The translations under genes were made by a program, and so were the position numbers. From Streptomonospora salina (GTDB lineage Bacteria > Actinomycetota > Actinomycetes > Streptosporangiales > Streptosporangiaceae), in NCBI RefSeq assembly GCF_014204715.1, contig NZ_JACHLY010000001.1:3432501-3496500 (forward strand): 64,000 nucleotides of DNA, read 5' to 3'. Shown piece by piece: positions 54,401-63,100 of this stretch. Under the pieces are notes generated by a model. It was not told the DNA's origin and ran no database searches. It saw only the letters and a list, made by a program, of their open reading frames with translations. The number at the start of each line of letters is the position of its first letter. Within the stretch, counting starts at the first letter, position 1.

Positions 54401-55732
54401 GGCCAGGCCCAGCGCGACTGCGAACAGCTGCGCGAGGCCGCCGAGCAGGAGCTGATCGAAGCGTCCAAGCTGCTCGGCAGTGAGCAGACCCGCATCGACG
54501 ACCTGCAGTCCGGAATCGAGACCGCCGCCCAGGCCCGCGCCGACGCCGTCGCCGCGCTGCGGCGCTTCTCCGCCACCGGCCTGCTCGGCGTCGCCCTGCC
54601 CGACGCCGAAACGCCCCCGCCCGGCGAGGAGTGGGCCGTGCGCCCGGCCGTGGACCTGGCGCGCACGATCGGGGCGCGTCTGGCCGAGGCCGACGACTCC
54701 GACGCGGCGTGGGAGCGGGTGCAGAAACGCCTCTCGGCGGAGCTGGCGCCCCTGGGCGAAACGCTGTCGGCGCGCGGGCACCAGGCCAGCACCCAGTCCC
54801 TGGAGGAGGGGGTCGTGGTGCGGGTGGTGTTCAACGGCCGCGAGCGCGAGGTGCCCGAACTCGTCGGCGCCCTGGACGCCGAGGTCGAGGAGCGCGAGCG
54901 CCTGCTCACCGCGCGCCAGCGCGAACTGCTGGAGAACCACCTGATCACCGAGGTCGCCGGGTCGCTGCAGGAGCTGATCGTGGCCGCCGAACGGCGGGTG
55001 ACCCAGATGAACGAGGAGCTGGAGGAGCGCCCCACCAGCACCGGTATGCGGCTGCGGCTGGTGTGGCGGCCGTCGCGGCGGGACGCGCCGCCGGGGCTGG
55101 AGGACGCGCGGCGCCGCCTGCGCCAGGACAGCGACGCCTGGTCCCCCGAGGACCGGTCGGTGCTGGGCGGTTTCCTGCAGGGCCAGATCGACCGGGTGCG
55201 CGCCGCCGACCAGAGCGGCGGGACCTGGTACGAGCACCTCAAGCAGGCGCTGGATTACCGGACCTGGCACGAGTTCGGGGTGGAGCGCCACCAGAACGGC
55301 CGGTGGCAGCCGGCCACCGGGCCCGCTTCGGGCGGCGAGCGGGTGCTGTCCATGTCGATCCCGCTGTTCGCCGCCGCGTCGGGGCATTACGCCAGCGCCG
55401 GCGATCCGCACGTTCCGCGGCTGATCACGCTGGACGAGGCCTTCGCCGGGGTCGACGACGACTCGCGGGCCAAGTGCCTGGGGCTGCTGGCCTCCTTCGA
55501 TCTCGACGTCGTCATGACCAGCGAGCGCGAGTGGGGGTGCTACCCGCAGGTGCCCGGTCTGGCGATCTGCCAGCTGTCGAGGATCGAAGGGGTTCCGGCG
55601 GTACTGGTGACACGCTGGGAGTGGGACGGCTACCGCCGGATCCGCGTGCCCGACGAGCCGGAGGACGCCCCGGCTCCTGCGGCCGCACCCGCCGACGCCG
55701 GTATCGGCGGCCAGGACGCGCTCTGGCCGTGA
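51404..55732 (+). CDS. jetC: Wadjet type I JetC (TIGR02680-like SMC/MukB ATPase)
   Basis: A 1,442-residue SMC-like motor that extrudes DNA loops. Walker A is GNNGTGKS (75-82), the ABC signature SGGER (1309-1313) and Walker B LITLDEAFAGVDD (1340-1352). Between the two head halves lie long Ala/Glu/Arg coiled coils with a hinge-like region near residues 640-810 (PLWRLVDFRDTV, GLEAALEAAGLLDAWV). This layout and length fit the family. The N-terminal ~45 residues are a Pro/Ala-rich extension. ATG 51404 overlaps the jetB stop. Confidence 0.93.
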   Translation: MTDPLPVAADDPPAAPPAARADSGGAYAEPDTAGSPPLPHPAQGRWQPLRLGLVDLFYYEDEEFRFRDGRLLLRGNNGTGKSKVLALSLPFLLDGNLSASRVEPDGDPKKRMDWNLLLGGEHDNPERLGYTWIEFGRVDAAGTAHFRTLGCGLKAVTGRGIARHWFFTTSQRIGDDTGDGLRLLDNTRTALTRDRLAEAVGGHGRVYDNARDYRRAVDEELFGLGEERYRALVDLLIQLRQPQLSKRPDEAALSRALTQALPPLDEAVVADAAEAFRSLDEDRAELDAMKEAHGAAERFLGHYRSYARVAALRRSRPPRDRNAEYERLRERLREAEAQRDAAQARVSEAEESRRSQRERAARLEAEEKALRAGPEMRSAHELERAAEEARSAEERFRGHSGDAERASGDHARARTRLADAAERGRAAADRVEAALARAADGAADAGIGDVHRSEVAAPLDRADPADSGGEAPQRTAGAGDDTARAAADALTGRRDRSLDHVERLSAAAAEAETARAAAESRLSEAEDELAACEQRRSEAETAVGSAAAALVEAVRVHLSGCSQLRPDDPEGLLDRLQAWAGDLEGANPARAESDEAARRAGEDLADAAARLKQERATRTGRRGELQEELDRLREGGQSAPPVPYTRADGARAQRPGAPLWRLVDFRDTVPDGDRAGLEAALEAAGLLDAWVAPDGDVSSAQTHDVVLRPADPVDGPSLADALVPAVDTGDPQACAVAPAVVARLLGGVALHTPAPGTGATPDAGGPAPAGAAGVDTHGRFRLGVLRGRWSKERAEYLGEGAREAARRARIDELGAEIAELDAAVAELDSRAAELDRRRTALQAELAALPGDDTLVAAHAAHTEAANACRRARDVRDERDTAASAAAERAAAASSELHAAAADLGLPTDTGELRSLRRALDAYRVALADVWPALRERRGAAEDERVRGEETERLRAYAEEMAERSARAEDEWAAAHERHTTLKDTVGAAVEELQRRLAENGQAQRDCEQLREAAEQELIEASKLLGSEQTRIDDLQSGIETAAQARADAVAALRRFSATGLLGVALPDAETPPPGEEWAVRPAVDLARTIGARLAEADDSDAAWERVQKRLSAELAPLGETLSARGHQASTQSLEEGVVVRVVFNGREREVPELVGALDAEVEERERLLTARQRELLENHLITEVAGSLQELIVAAERRVTQMNEELEERPTSTGMRLRLVWRPSRRDAPPGLEDARRRLRQDSDAWSPEDRSVLGGFLQGQIDRVRAADQSGGTWYEHLKQALDYRTWHEFGVERHQNGRWQPATGPASGGERVLSMSIPLFAAASGHYASAGDPHVPRLITLDEAFAGVDDDSRAKCLGLLASFDLDVVMTSEREWGCYPQVPGLAICQLSRIEGVPAVLVTRWEWDGYRRIRVPDEPEDAPAPAAAPADAGIGGQDALWP

Positions 55733-55754
55733 CCGCGGCGGCGCCGGACGGTAC

Positions 55755-57122
55755 GTGGACGACGACGGGAAGAGGAGTGGCGTGCGGGGCCGGGACGAGA
55801 CCGATGCGGCGCCGGACGCCGGCGGGCGGGAGCGGCCCGGCGGGGTCGACCGCCTCCGCCTGGACCGGCTGCTGGGCGGCGACGACACGGAATGGCTCGT
55901 GGAACGGGTGCGCACCCGCATCGCGCGCGGCCGCGACCTCACGGCAACGGTGACGCTGTCCCGTGCCACCGACGGGCAGCGCATGGCGGTGCAGCGGCTG
56001 CTGGGCCGGCGCCCCGCAGCCGGGCGGTCGCTGACGGTTCCGCTGGACGCGGTCGACGACGTGCTGCGCCGGTCGGGGGTGAGCCCGCACGGCCTGCGGG
56101 CGGCGGTCGAGGAGCTGCGCGGCCCGGTCCCGGTGCACGCGGACACGGCGGCGGTCGAGGCCCGGGCGTGGGACCGGGCGTTCGCCCCGCTGGAGCGGGC
56201 GTGCGCGCCGCGCGGGGAACTCGCCGCCTGGTGCGAACGCGTGCGCGGTTCGGGGCTGGTGCGCCGGCTGCTGGGCGGGCCCGACGCCGCCGCCCCGGAG
56301 CTGGCGACACTGTCCGCGGTGGTGGAGCACCTGCCGGCGGCGGGCGAGGGCGTGCCCGTGTTCGCCGCCCGGGTCTGCGGCGACGCCCATGCGCTCGACC
56401 ACGGGCGGCCGTTGGGGACGCTGGCGCTGGGTGCCGCCCGGGCGCTGTCGGGGCTGGATCCCGCCGACGGGGGAACCGGCGGCACGGGGGCGGAGGCCCG
56501 GCGGGAACTGTGGGCGGCGGTGGGGCTGCTGCAGGACGACCTGTCGGCGACGGCCCTGGCCGCCGGGCTGGGCGGCGACTCGGCCACCGCCACCGGACGC
56601 GCCCTGGCGGAGCTGCGGGCGGCGGGCCAGCCGGCGGTGCTGACGCTGCGCCAGCTGGTGCGGGATCCGCCGCGGCGGCCCGGCGGCGCGGCGCCCGTCC
56701 ACGTCTGCGAGAACCCGGCTGTGGTCGCCGCGGCGGCCGACCGGTTGGGGCCGTCCTGCCCGCCGCTGGTGTGCACGCGCGGCCAGCCCAACGCGGCCGT
56801 GCTCACACTGCTGCGGCTGCTGGCCGGGGGCGGCGCGGTGCCGCGCTACCACGGCGACTTCGACTGGGGCGGTGTGCGTATCGCCAACGCCCTGCTGCGG
56901 CGCCTGGCGTGGCGCCCGTGGCGCTACACCGCCGCCGACTACCGGGCCGCCGCGGATGCGGGCGGCGGTGCGCAGCTGGGCGGGACCCCGGTGGACGCGG
57001 ACTGGGACGAGGACCTGGCGCCGGCGATGGCCGAATCGGGGCGGCGGGTGGAGGAAGAGGCGGTGCTGCCCGGGCTGCTGGCCGACTTGGAGGAGGCCGC
57101 CGACCCGCCGAGGTCCCGGTGA
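55755..57122 (+). CDS. jetD: Wadjet type I JetD (DUF2399/TIGR02679-like Toprim nuclease)
   Basis: A 455-residue nuclease subunit that cleaves small circular DNA once the SMC complex has looped it. An N-terminal DUF3323-like region is followed by a C-terminal Toprim-type domain with VCENPAVV (E319) and YHGDFDWGGVRIAN (D368, D370), the expected metal ligands. All catalytic residues appear intact. GTG 55755 is used; GTG 55782 is also plausible because AGAGGAG sits shortly before it. The 53-bp repeat starts immediately after its stop. Confidence 0.88.
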   Translation: MDDDGKRSGVRGRDETDAAPDAGGRERPGGVDRLRLDRLLGGDDTEWLVERVRTRIARGRDLTATVTLSRATDGQRMAVQRLLGRRPAAGRSLTVPLDAVDDVLRRSGVSPHGLRAAVEELRGPVPVHADTAAVEARAWDRAFAPLERACAPRGELAAWCERVRGSGLVRRLLGGPDAAAPELATLSAVVEHLPAAGEGVPVFAARVCGDAHALDHGRPLGTLALGAARALSGLDPADGGTGGTGAEARRELWAAVGLLQDDLSATALAAGLGGDSATATGRALAELRAAGQPAVLTLRQLVRDPPRRPGGAAPVHVCENPAVVAAAADRLGPSCPPLVCTRGQPNAAVLTLLRLLAGGGAVPRYHGDFDWGGVRIANALLRRLAWRPWRYTAADYRAAADAGGGAQLGGTPVDADWDEDLAPAMAESGRRVEEEAVLPGLLADLEEAADPPRSR

Positions 57123-57175
57123 TCGTGCAGCTACAGCGAGTGAAAACGTTTTCCAGTGGCAGTGGCTACAGGATC
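57123..57175. repeat. 53-bp imperfect palindromic repeat, copy B
   Basis: It begins at the base after the jetD stop and matches the element at 23645-23697 at 43 of 53 positions. The core is GTGAAAACGTTTTCC, containing the perfect palindrome GAAAACGTTTTC, with flanking CAGCTAC and GGCTAC arms. It lies about 50 bp before the recD2-like gene, so it could affect jetD termination or recD2 expression. Confidence 0.75.
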
Positions 57176-57225
57176 GACGGTGCCATCATGGGTGTCGGCG
57201 CTGGTGCGGAAATTGGGGAGTACTG

Positions 57226-59484
57226 ATGTCCCGAGGATCGGGCGGGGGCGGTTCCGGTGAGCGCGGCGGGTTCCGGCCGACGGTGCTCGAAGGGGTCCTG
57301 GAGCGCATCACCTACGCCAACGAGGAGACCGGCTACACCGTCGCCAAGATCGACAACGGCCGCGGCGGCGGCGGGGGAGACGACCTGACCACGGTGGTCG
57401 GCGCGCTGCTGGGCGCCAACCCCGGGGAGTCGCTGCGGCTGGAGGGCCGCTGGGGATCCCACCCCACGTACGGGCGCCAGTTCATGGTCGACGACTACAC
57501 CACCGTCCTGCCCGCCACCGTCCAGGGCGTGCGCCGCTACCTGGGATCGGGACTGGTCAAAGGGATCGGCCCGAAGCTGGCCGAGCGGATCGTGGGCCAC
57601 TTCGGCGTGGACGCCCTCGACGTCATCGAGGAGACTCCCGAGCGCCTCATCGAGGTCCCCAAACTGGGCCCCAAGCGCACCAAGCTGATCGCCGACGCCT
57701 GGGAGGAGCAGAAGGCCATCAAGGAGGTGATGGTCTTCCTGCAGGGGATCGGGGTCACCACCTCGCTGGCTGTGCGGATCTACAAGAAGTACGGCGACTC
57801 CTCGATCTCCGTGGTGCGCAACGAGCCCTACCGGCTGGCCACCGACGTGTGGGGGATCGGTTTCAAAACGGCCGACACCATCGCCCAAGCCGTCGGCATT
57901 CCGCACGACAGCCCGGAGCGGGTGATGGCCGGGATCCAGTTCACGTTGTCGGAGTCCACCGACGACGGGCACTGCTACCTGCCCGAAGAGCGGCTGATCA
58001 CCCAGGCGGTGAAGATCCTGCAGGTCGACTCCGGCCTGGTGATCGAGTGCCTGGCCCGGCTGGTGGCGGAGGAGGGCGTCGTGTCGGAGAAGGTGGCCGG
58101 GCCCGACGGAGAGGAGGCCACCGCCGTCTACCTGGTGCCGTTCCAGCGTGCCGAGGACGCCCTGGCCGGGCAGCTGCGGGGGCTGCTGAACGCGTCGGCG
58201 GACCGTATGCCCGCCTTCGCCGACGTCGATTGGGACGTGGCGCTGAACTGGCTGAGCCGGCGTACCGGGGCCGACCTGGCACAGGAGCAGCAGAACGCGG
58301 TCAAGCTGGCGCTGAGCCGCAAGGTGGCGGTGCTCACCGGCGGACCCGGATGCGGCAAGTCCTTCACCGTCGCCTCGATCATCACCCTGGCCGCCGCGAA
58401 GAAGGCCAGGATCACCCTGGCGGCGCCCACCGGGCGGGCCGCGAAGCGGCTGACCGAGTTGACCGGCCACGAAGCCTCCACCGTGCACCGGCTGCTGGAG
58501 CTCAAACCCGGCGGCGACGCCTCCTACGATCGCGACAACCCGCTGGACTGCGACCTGCTCGTGGTGGACGAGGCGTCCATGCTCGACCTGCTGCTGGCCA
58601 ACAAGCTGGCCAAGGCGGTGCCGCCGGGTGCGCACCTGCTGCTGGTGGGCGATGTGGACCAGTTGCCGTCGGTGGGGGCCGGGCAGGTCCTGCGCGACCT
58701 GTTGGACGAGCGCTCCCCGCTGCCGCGGGTCCGGCTGACGCACGTGTTCCGCCAGGCGCAGGAGTCGGGCGTGGTGACCAACGCCCACCGGGTCAACACC
58801 GGCACCGCGCCGCAGTTCGCGGGGATGTCGGACTTCTTCCTGTTCCCCAGCGAGGAGACCGAGGCCGCGGCCGAGTTGACCGTGGACGTGGTCGCCAACC
58901 GCATCCCGCGCACGTTCGGCCTCGATCCGCGCCGCGACATCCAGGTGCTGGCCCCCATGCGCCGCGGCCCGGCCGGGTCCGGAAACCTCAACGGACTGCT
59001 GCAGCAGGCGCTGACTCCCGCGCGCGAGGGTGTGGCCGAGCGGCGGTTCGGCGGCCGGATCTTCCGCGTCGGCGACAAAGTCACGCAGATCCGCAACAAC
59101 TATGACAAAGGCGAGAACGGTGTCTTCAACGGCACCCTCGGCGTCATCGCCGGCATCGACGGCGTGGAGCAGTCGGTGACGGTGCGGACCGACGAAGACG
59201 AGGACATCGCCTACGACTTCGCGGAGCTCGACGAGCTGGTGCACGCCTACGCCGTGACGGTCCACCGCTCGCAGGGCAGCGAATACCCGGCCGTGGTCGT
59301 GCCCGTCACGACCAGCGCGTGGATGATGCTGCAGCGCAACCTGCTCTATACGGCGATCACGCGGGCCAAGAGCCTGGTCGTGCTGGTGGGGTCGCGCCGC
59401 GCGCTCGCCCAGGCGGTGCGCAACGCGGGCGCCGGGCGGCGGTTCACCGCTCTCGCCGAGCGGCTGGCCGATTCCCGACCGTAG
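57226..59484 (+). CDS. recD2: RecD2-like ATP-dependent DNA helicase (SF1B)
   Basis: A 752-residue 5'-3' helicase without RecBC partners nearby. The N-terminal OB/HhH region (VLERITYANEETGYTV, GIGPKLAERIV, PKLGPKRTKLI) is characteristic of RecD2. Helicase motifs are Walker A GGPGCGKSFT (372-381), APTGRAAKRL, VVDEASMLD, GDVDQLPSVGAGQVL, LTHVFRQ and, near the end, YAVTVHRSQGSEYP and LYTAITRAK. ATG 57226 is set by GGGGAG seven bases upstream. It follows Wadjet on the same strand after the 53-bp repeat; whether it belongs to the defence operon is open. Confidence 0.93.
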   Translation: MSRGSGGGGSGERGGFRPTVLEGVLERITYANEETGYTVAKIDNGRGGGGGDDLTTVVGALLGANPGESLRLEGRWGSHPTYGRQFMVDDYTTVLPATVQGVRRYLGSGLVKGIGPKLAERIVGHFGVDALDVIEETPERLIEVPKLGPKRTKLIADAWEEQKAIKEVMVFLQGIGVTTSLAVRIYKKYGDSSISVVRNEPYRLATDVWGIGFKTADTIAQAVGIPHDSPERVMAGIQFTLSESTDDGHCYLPEERLITQAVKILQVDSGLVIECLARLVAEEGVVSEKVAGPDGEEATAVYLVPFQRAEDALAGQLRGLLNASADRMPAFADVDWDVALNWLSRRTGADLAQEQQNAVKLALSRKVAVLTGGPGCGKSFTVASIITLAAAKKARITLAAPTGRAAKRLTELTGHEASTVHRLLELKPGGDASYDRDNPLDCDLLVVDEASMLDLLLANKLAKAVPPGAHLLLVGDVDQLPSVGAGQVLRDLLDERSPLPRVRLTHVFRQAQESGVVTNAHRVNTGTAPQFAGMSDFFLFPSEETEAAAELTVDVVANRIPRTFGLDPRRDIQVLAPMRRGPAGSGNLNGLLQQALTPAREGVAERRFGGRIFRVGDKVTQIRNNYDKGENGVFNGTLGVIAGIDGVEQSVTVRTDEDEDIAYDFAELDELVHAYAVTVHRSQGSEYPAVVVPVTTSAWMMLQRNLLYTAITRAKSLVVLVGSRRALAQAVRNAGAGRRFTALAERLADSRP

Positions 59485-59632
59485 TCCCGCCCCGCTGATT
59501 CGGTGCGCTGTTGCGCGAAACCCGGTAAGCGGCGGTGAATGTCCCCGATGTCGAAAAACAGGGAGCACGGGGCAGCATTCTTTCGTCTCTATTGCGGCAT
59601 ACAAGACGATTCGGGCGTCTTTCGAGGGAGCT

Positions 59633-59938
59633 GTGTCGAACTCCCCAATGGATTCGTATAACCGGACAACTGAAATATCCGGGACCGTCCAGTACCGTGA
59701 TCCGGGTCGGGCAGCGGTACCGCCCCCCTCTCCCCGTGCCGCCGCCCGCAGGCCGGATCCGCCTCCGATCCCTCCCGGACGGCGGTCCGGCCGGCCGGGG
59801 CCGCCGCCTTCTCCGCAGCGGGTGCACACGTGCAGCCGTCCGGGTGTCGCGAAACGGAGTTCGGCGGCGGCGCCCGGCCTTCGTCCCGTTCGCGTGAACC
59901 TTTTTCCGGGTTCCGCCCCCGAGCGCCGAAGCCGTTGA
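59633..59938 (+). CDS. weak candidate small ORF
   Basis: A GTG with GGGAGCT upstream opens a 101-codon frame. The first ~25 residues (MDSYNRTTEISGTVQYRDPG included) look protein-like, then it becomes Pro/Arg/Ala-rich without character. It may be a short gene whose end has been lost, or chance. No family is recognised. Confidence 0.2.
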   Translation: MSNSPMDSYNRTTEISGTVQYRDPGRAAVPPPSPRAAARRPDPPPIPPGRRSGRPGPPPSPQRVHTCSRPGVAKRSSAAAPGLRPVRVNLFPGSAPERRSR

Positions 59939-60270
59939 ATAGGCTTGCCTTATGAAGCGGAAACCGGACGGGAATCCGCGGTTCGGCGCAGAGGTCGTGC
60001 CCGCATCCGGTGCCGGAACCGGCGTTGGACGCCGACCGGCCCCGGCCGCTGGTACGCGCCGCCGTGGTGCAGCGGGAGGGGCGGTATCGGCACACCGCCC
60101 CGCTTACCGCAGCGCTCCCTGCTCCCTCCGGCCCCTCTTCTGGCCGCCGCACCGCAGCACCCTCCCCGGTCGGCCGTCGGCGCGGCAGCCGACCGGCGGT
60201 GCAGGCGCGCCGCGATGCAGCCGCACCGGACACGACGCTGCCAGCACTCCCCCCGGACAGCGTCGGTCCG

Positions 60271-60301
60271 CCTCGGGCGCCGGCCCCACCGGCGCCCGAG
60301 G
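60271..60301. terminator. perfect 13-bp hairpin
   Basis: CCTCGGGCGCCGG (60271-60283) pairs with 60289-60301 around CCCCA. It has the form of a terminator although no clear gene ends before it. Confidence 0.4.
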
Positions 60302-60392
60302 GCTGCGTCAGTAAAGGCGTCCCGCCGGGGAGGCCGTTCCTCCCCGTGCCCCGGCGTCCCGGCGGATACCCGCCCGCCGCTAACCTTGGCGC

Positions 60393-60806
60393 GTGCCACA
60401 CACCCAGATCGTCGTCGGTGCCGCGATCGTCCGCGGCGGCGCCGTGCTCGCCGCGCAGCGGGCCCACCCCCAGGCGATGCGCGGGCGCTGGGAACTGCCC
60501 GGCGGAAAAGTCGACCCCGGCGAATCCGACACCGACGCCCTCGTGCGCGAGTGCGACGAAGAGTTGGGCGTGCGGATCGCGCCGGTGCACCGGATCGGCG
60601 GCGACGTCGCCTTTCCCGAACGCGGCGACGGCTCGACCGCCGTGCTGCGGGTGTGGCTGGCCGAGCTGCCCGCGGACGAGTCCGAGCCCCGTGCACTGGA
60701 GCACCTCGCGCTGCGCTGGCTGGACGCCGAATCGCTCGGCGGCGTCGACTGGCTGCCCGCCGACCTCCCGTTCCTCACCGAGATCCGGCCGCGGCTGCTC
60801 GGCTGA
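60393..60806 (+). CDS. Nudix (MutT-type) (deoxy)nucleotide pyrophosphohydrolase
   Basis: A 137-residue protein. The Nudix box GX5EX7REUXEEXGU is complete: G38-KVDPG-E-SDTDALV-RE-C-D-EE-L-GV. It is preceded by GRWELPGG. The length and LRWLDAESLGGVDWLPAD ending fit the small MutT group that removes oxidised or non-canonical (d)NTPs. The true substrate is not visible. GTG 60393 begins right before the first beta strand (QIVVGAAIVRGG). Confidence 0.9.
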   Translation: MPHTQIVVGAAIVRGGAVLAAQRAHPQAMRGRWELPGGKVDPGESDTDALVRECDEELGVRIAPVHRIGGDVAFPERGDGSTAVLRVWLAELPADESEPRALEHLALRWLDAESLGGVDWLPADLPFLTEIRPRLLG

Positions 60807-60821
60807 GGCCGCCGCGGCACC

Positions 60822-60849
60822 CCGTCGGCCGGGACGTCCCGGCCGACGG
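60822..60849 (+). terminator. 28-bp perfect palindrome, terminator of the Nudix gene
   Basis: CCGTCGGCCGGGAC (60822-60835) is the exact reverse complement of 60836-60849. It is 15 bp after the stop and upstream of typA. Confidence 0.65.
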
Positions 60850-60966
60850 AACATCCCTGCCATCCGCTGACCTGGCCGTTTTTCGGCGTACTCGGCAGCG
60901 GCCCATAAACTGGGAGAGCGCCGCGGGAGTCGCGGCATTCCCACCACATGAGATCGAGACACTCGC

Positions 60967-62850
<1,884 letters not shown>

Positions 62851-62875
62851 GCGACGGGGCCGCTCCGCCCCGGTA

Positions 62876-62917
62876 CCGCGTGCCGGACCCGGCCGCCCGG
62901 TCGGTTACGGCACGCGG
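62876..62917 (+). terminator. terminator hairpin after typA
   Basis: CCGCGTGCCG (62876-62885) pairs with CGGCACGCGG (62908-62917), with an inner CCCGG/CCGG stem, 26 bp after the stop. Confidence 0.55.
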
Positions 62918-63100
62918 CTCCGGAGTCCGGGGCTGGAGCGGGCCGGGCGGCCCCGCGAGCAGGGCCGCCGCACCCGGGCGTCCACAGGATCGGGCATTCC
63001 GTAGCGCCGCCGGGCCGTCGGCTCTAGCCTTGGAACCGACCACGGTTCCGCGCAGGCCCGGCCTCGGGACCGCAGGCGCGATTCCCGGAGGGGCGAGCCC

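Larger units (their letters stand above)
59485..60392. other. gene-poor interval between recD2 and the Nudix gene
   Basis: About 900 bp with no confident gene. A lower-GC patch at 59,560-59,700 contains the start of a weak frame (59633). The rest is GC-rich, repetitive-looking sequence without homology in any frame. A 13-bp perfect hairpin lies at 60271-60301. Confidence 0.5.

Noticed and set aside
50900-56806. Reverse-strand open frame of about 1,970 codons opposite jetB-jetD
   Set aside because: It is a GC-driven antisense frame. The forward strand carries jetB, jetC and jetD with complete motifs.
57138-57155. Catabolite/LacI-family operator at GTGAAAACGTTTTCC
   Set aside because: The core fits a LacI-type operator, but the same 53-bp block also lies between convergent genes at 23.6 kb, where an operator makes little sense. 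It is treated as a repeat instead.
57166-59829. Reverse-strand open frame opposite the recD2-like gene
   Set aside because: Same cause; no domain is visible and the forward helicase is complete.
59952-60314. 120-codon forward frame before the Nudix gene
   Set aside because: There is no homology, the composition is Arg/Pro/Gly-rich, it has no good ribosome binding site, and it overlaps the hairpin at 60271-60301.
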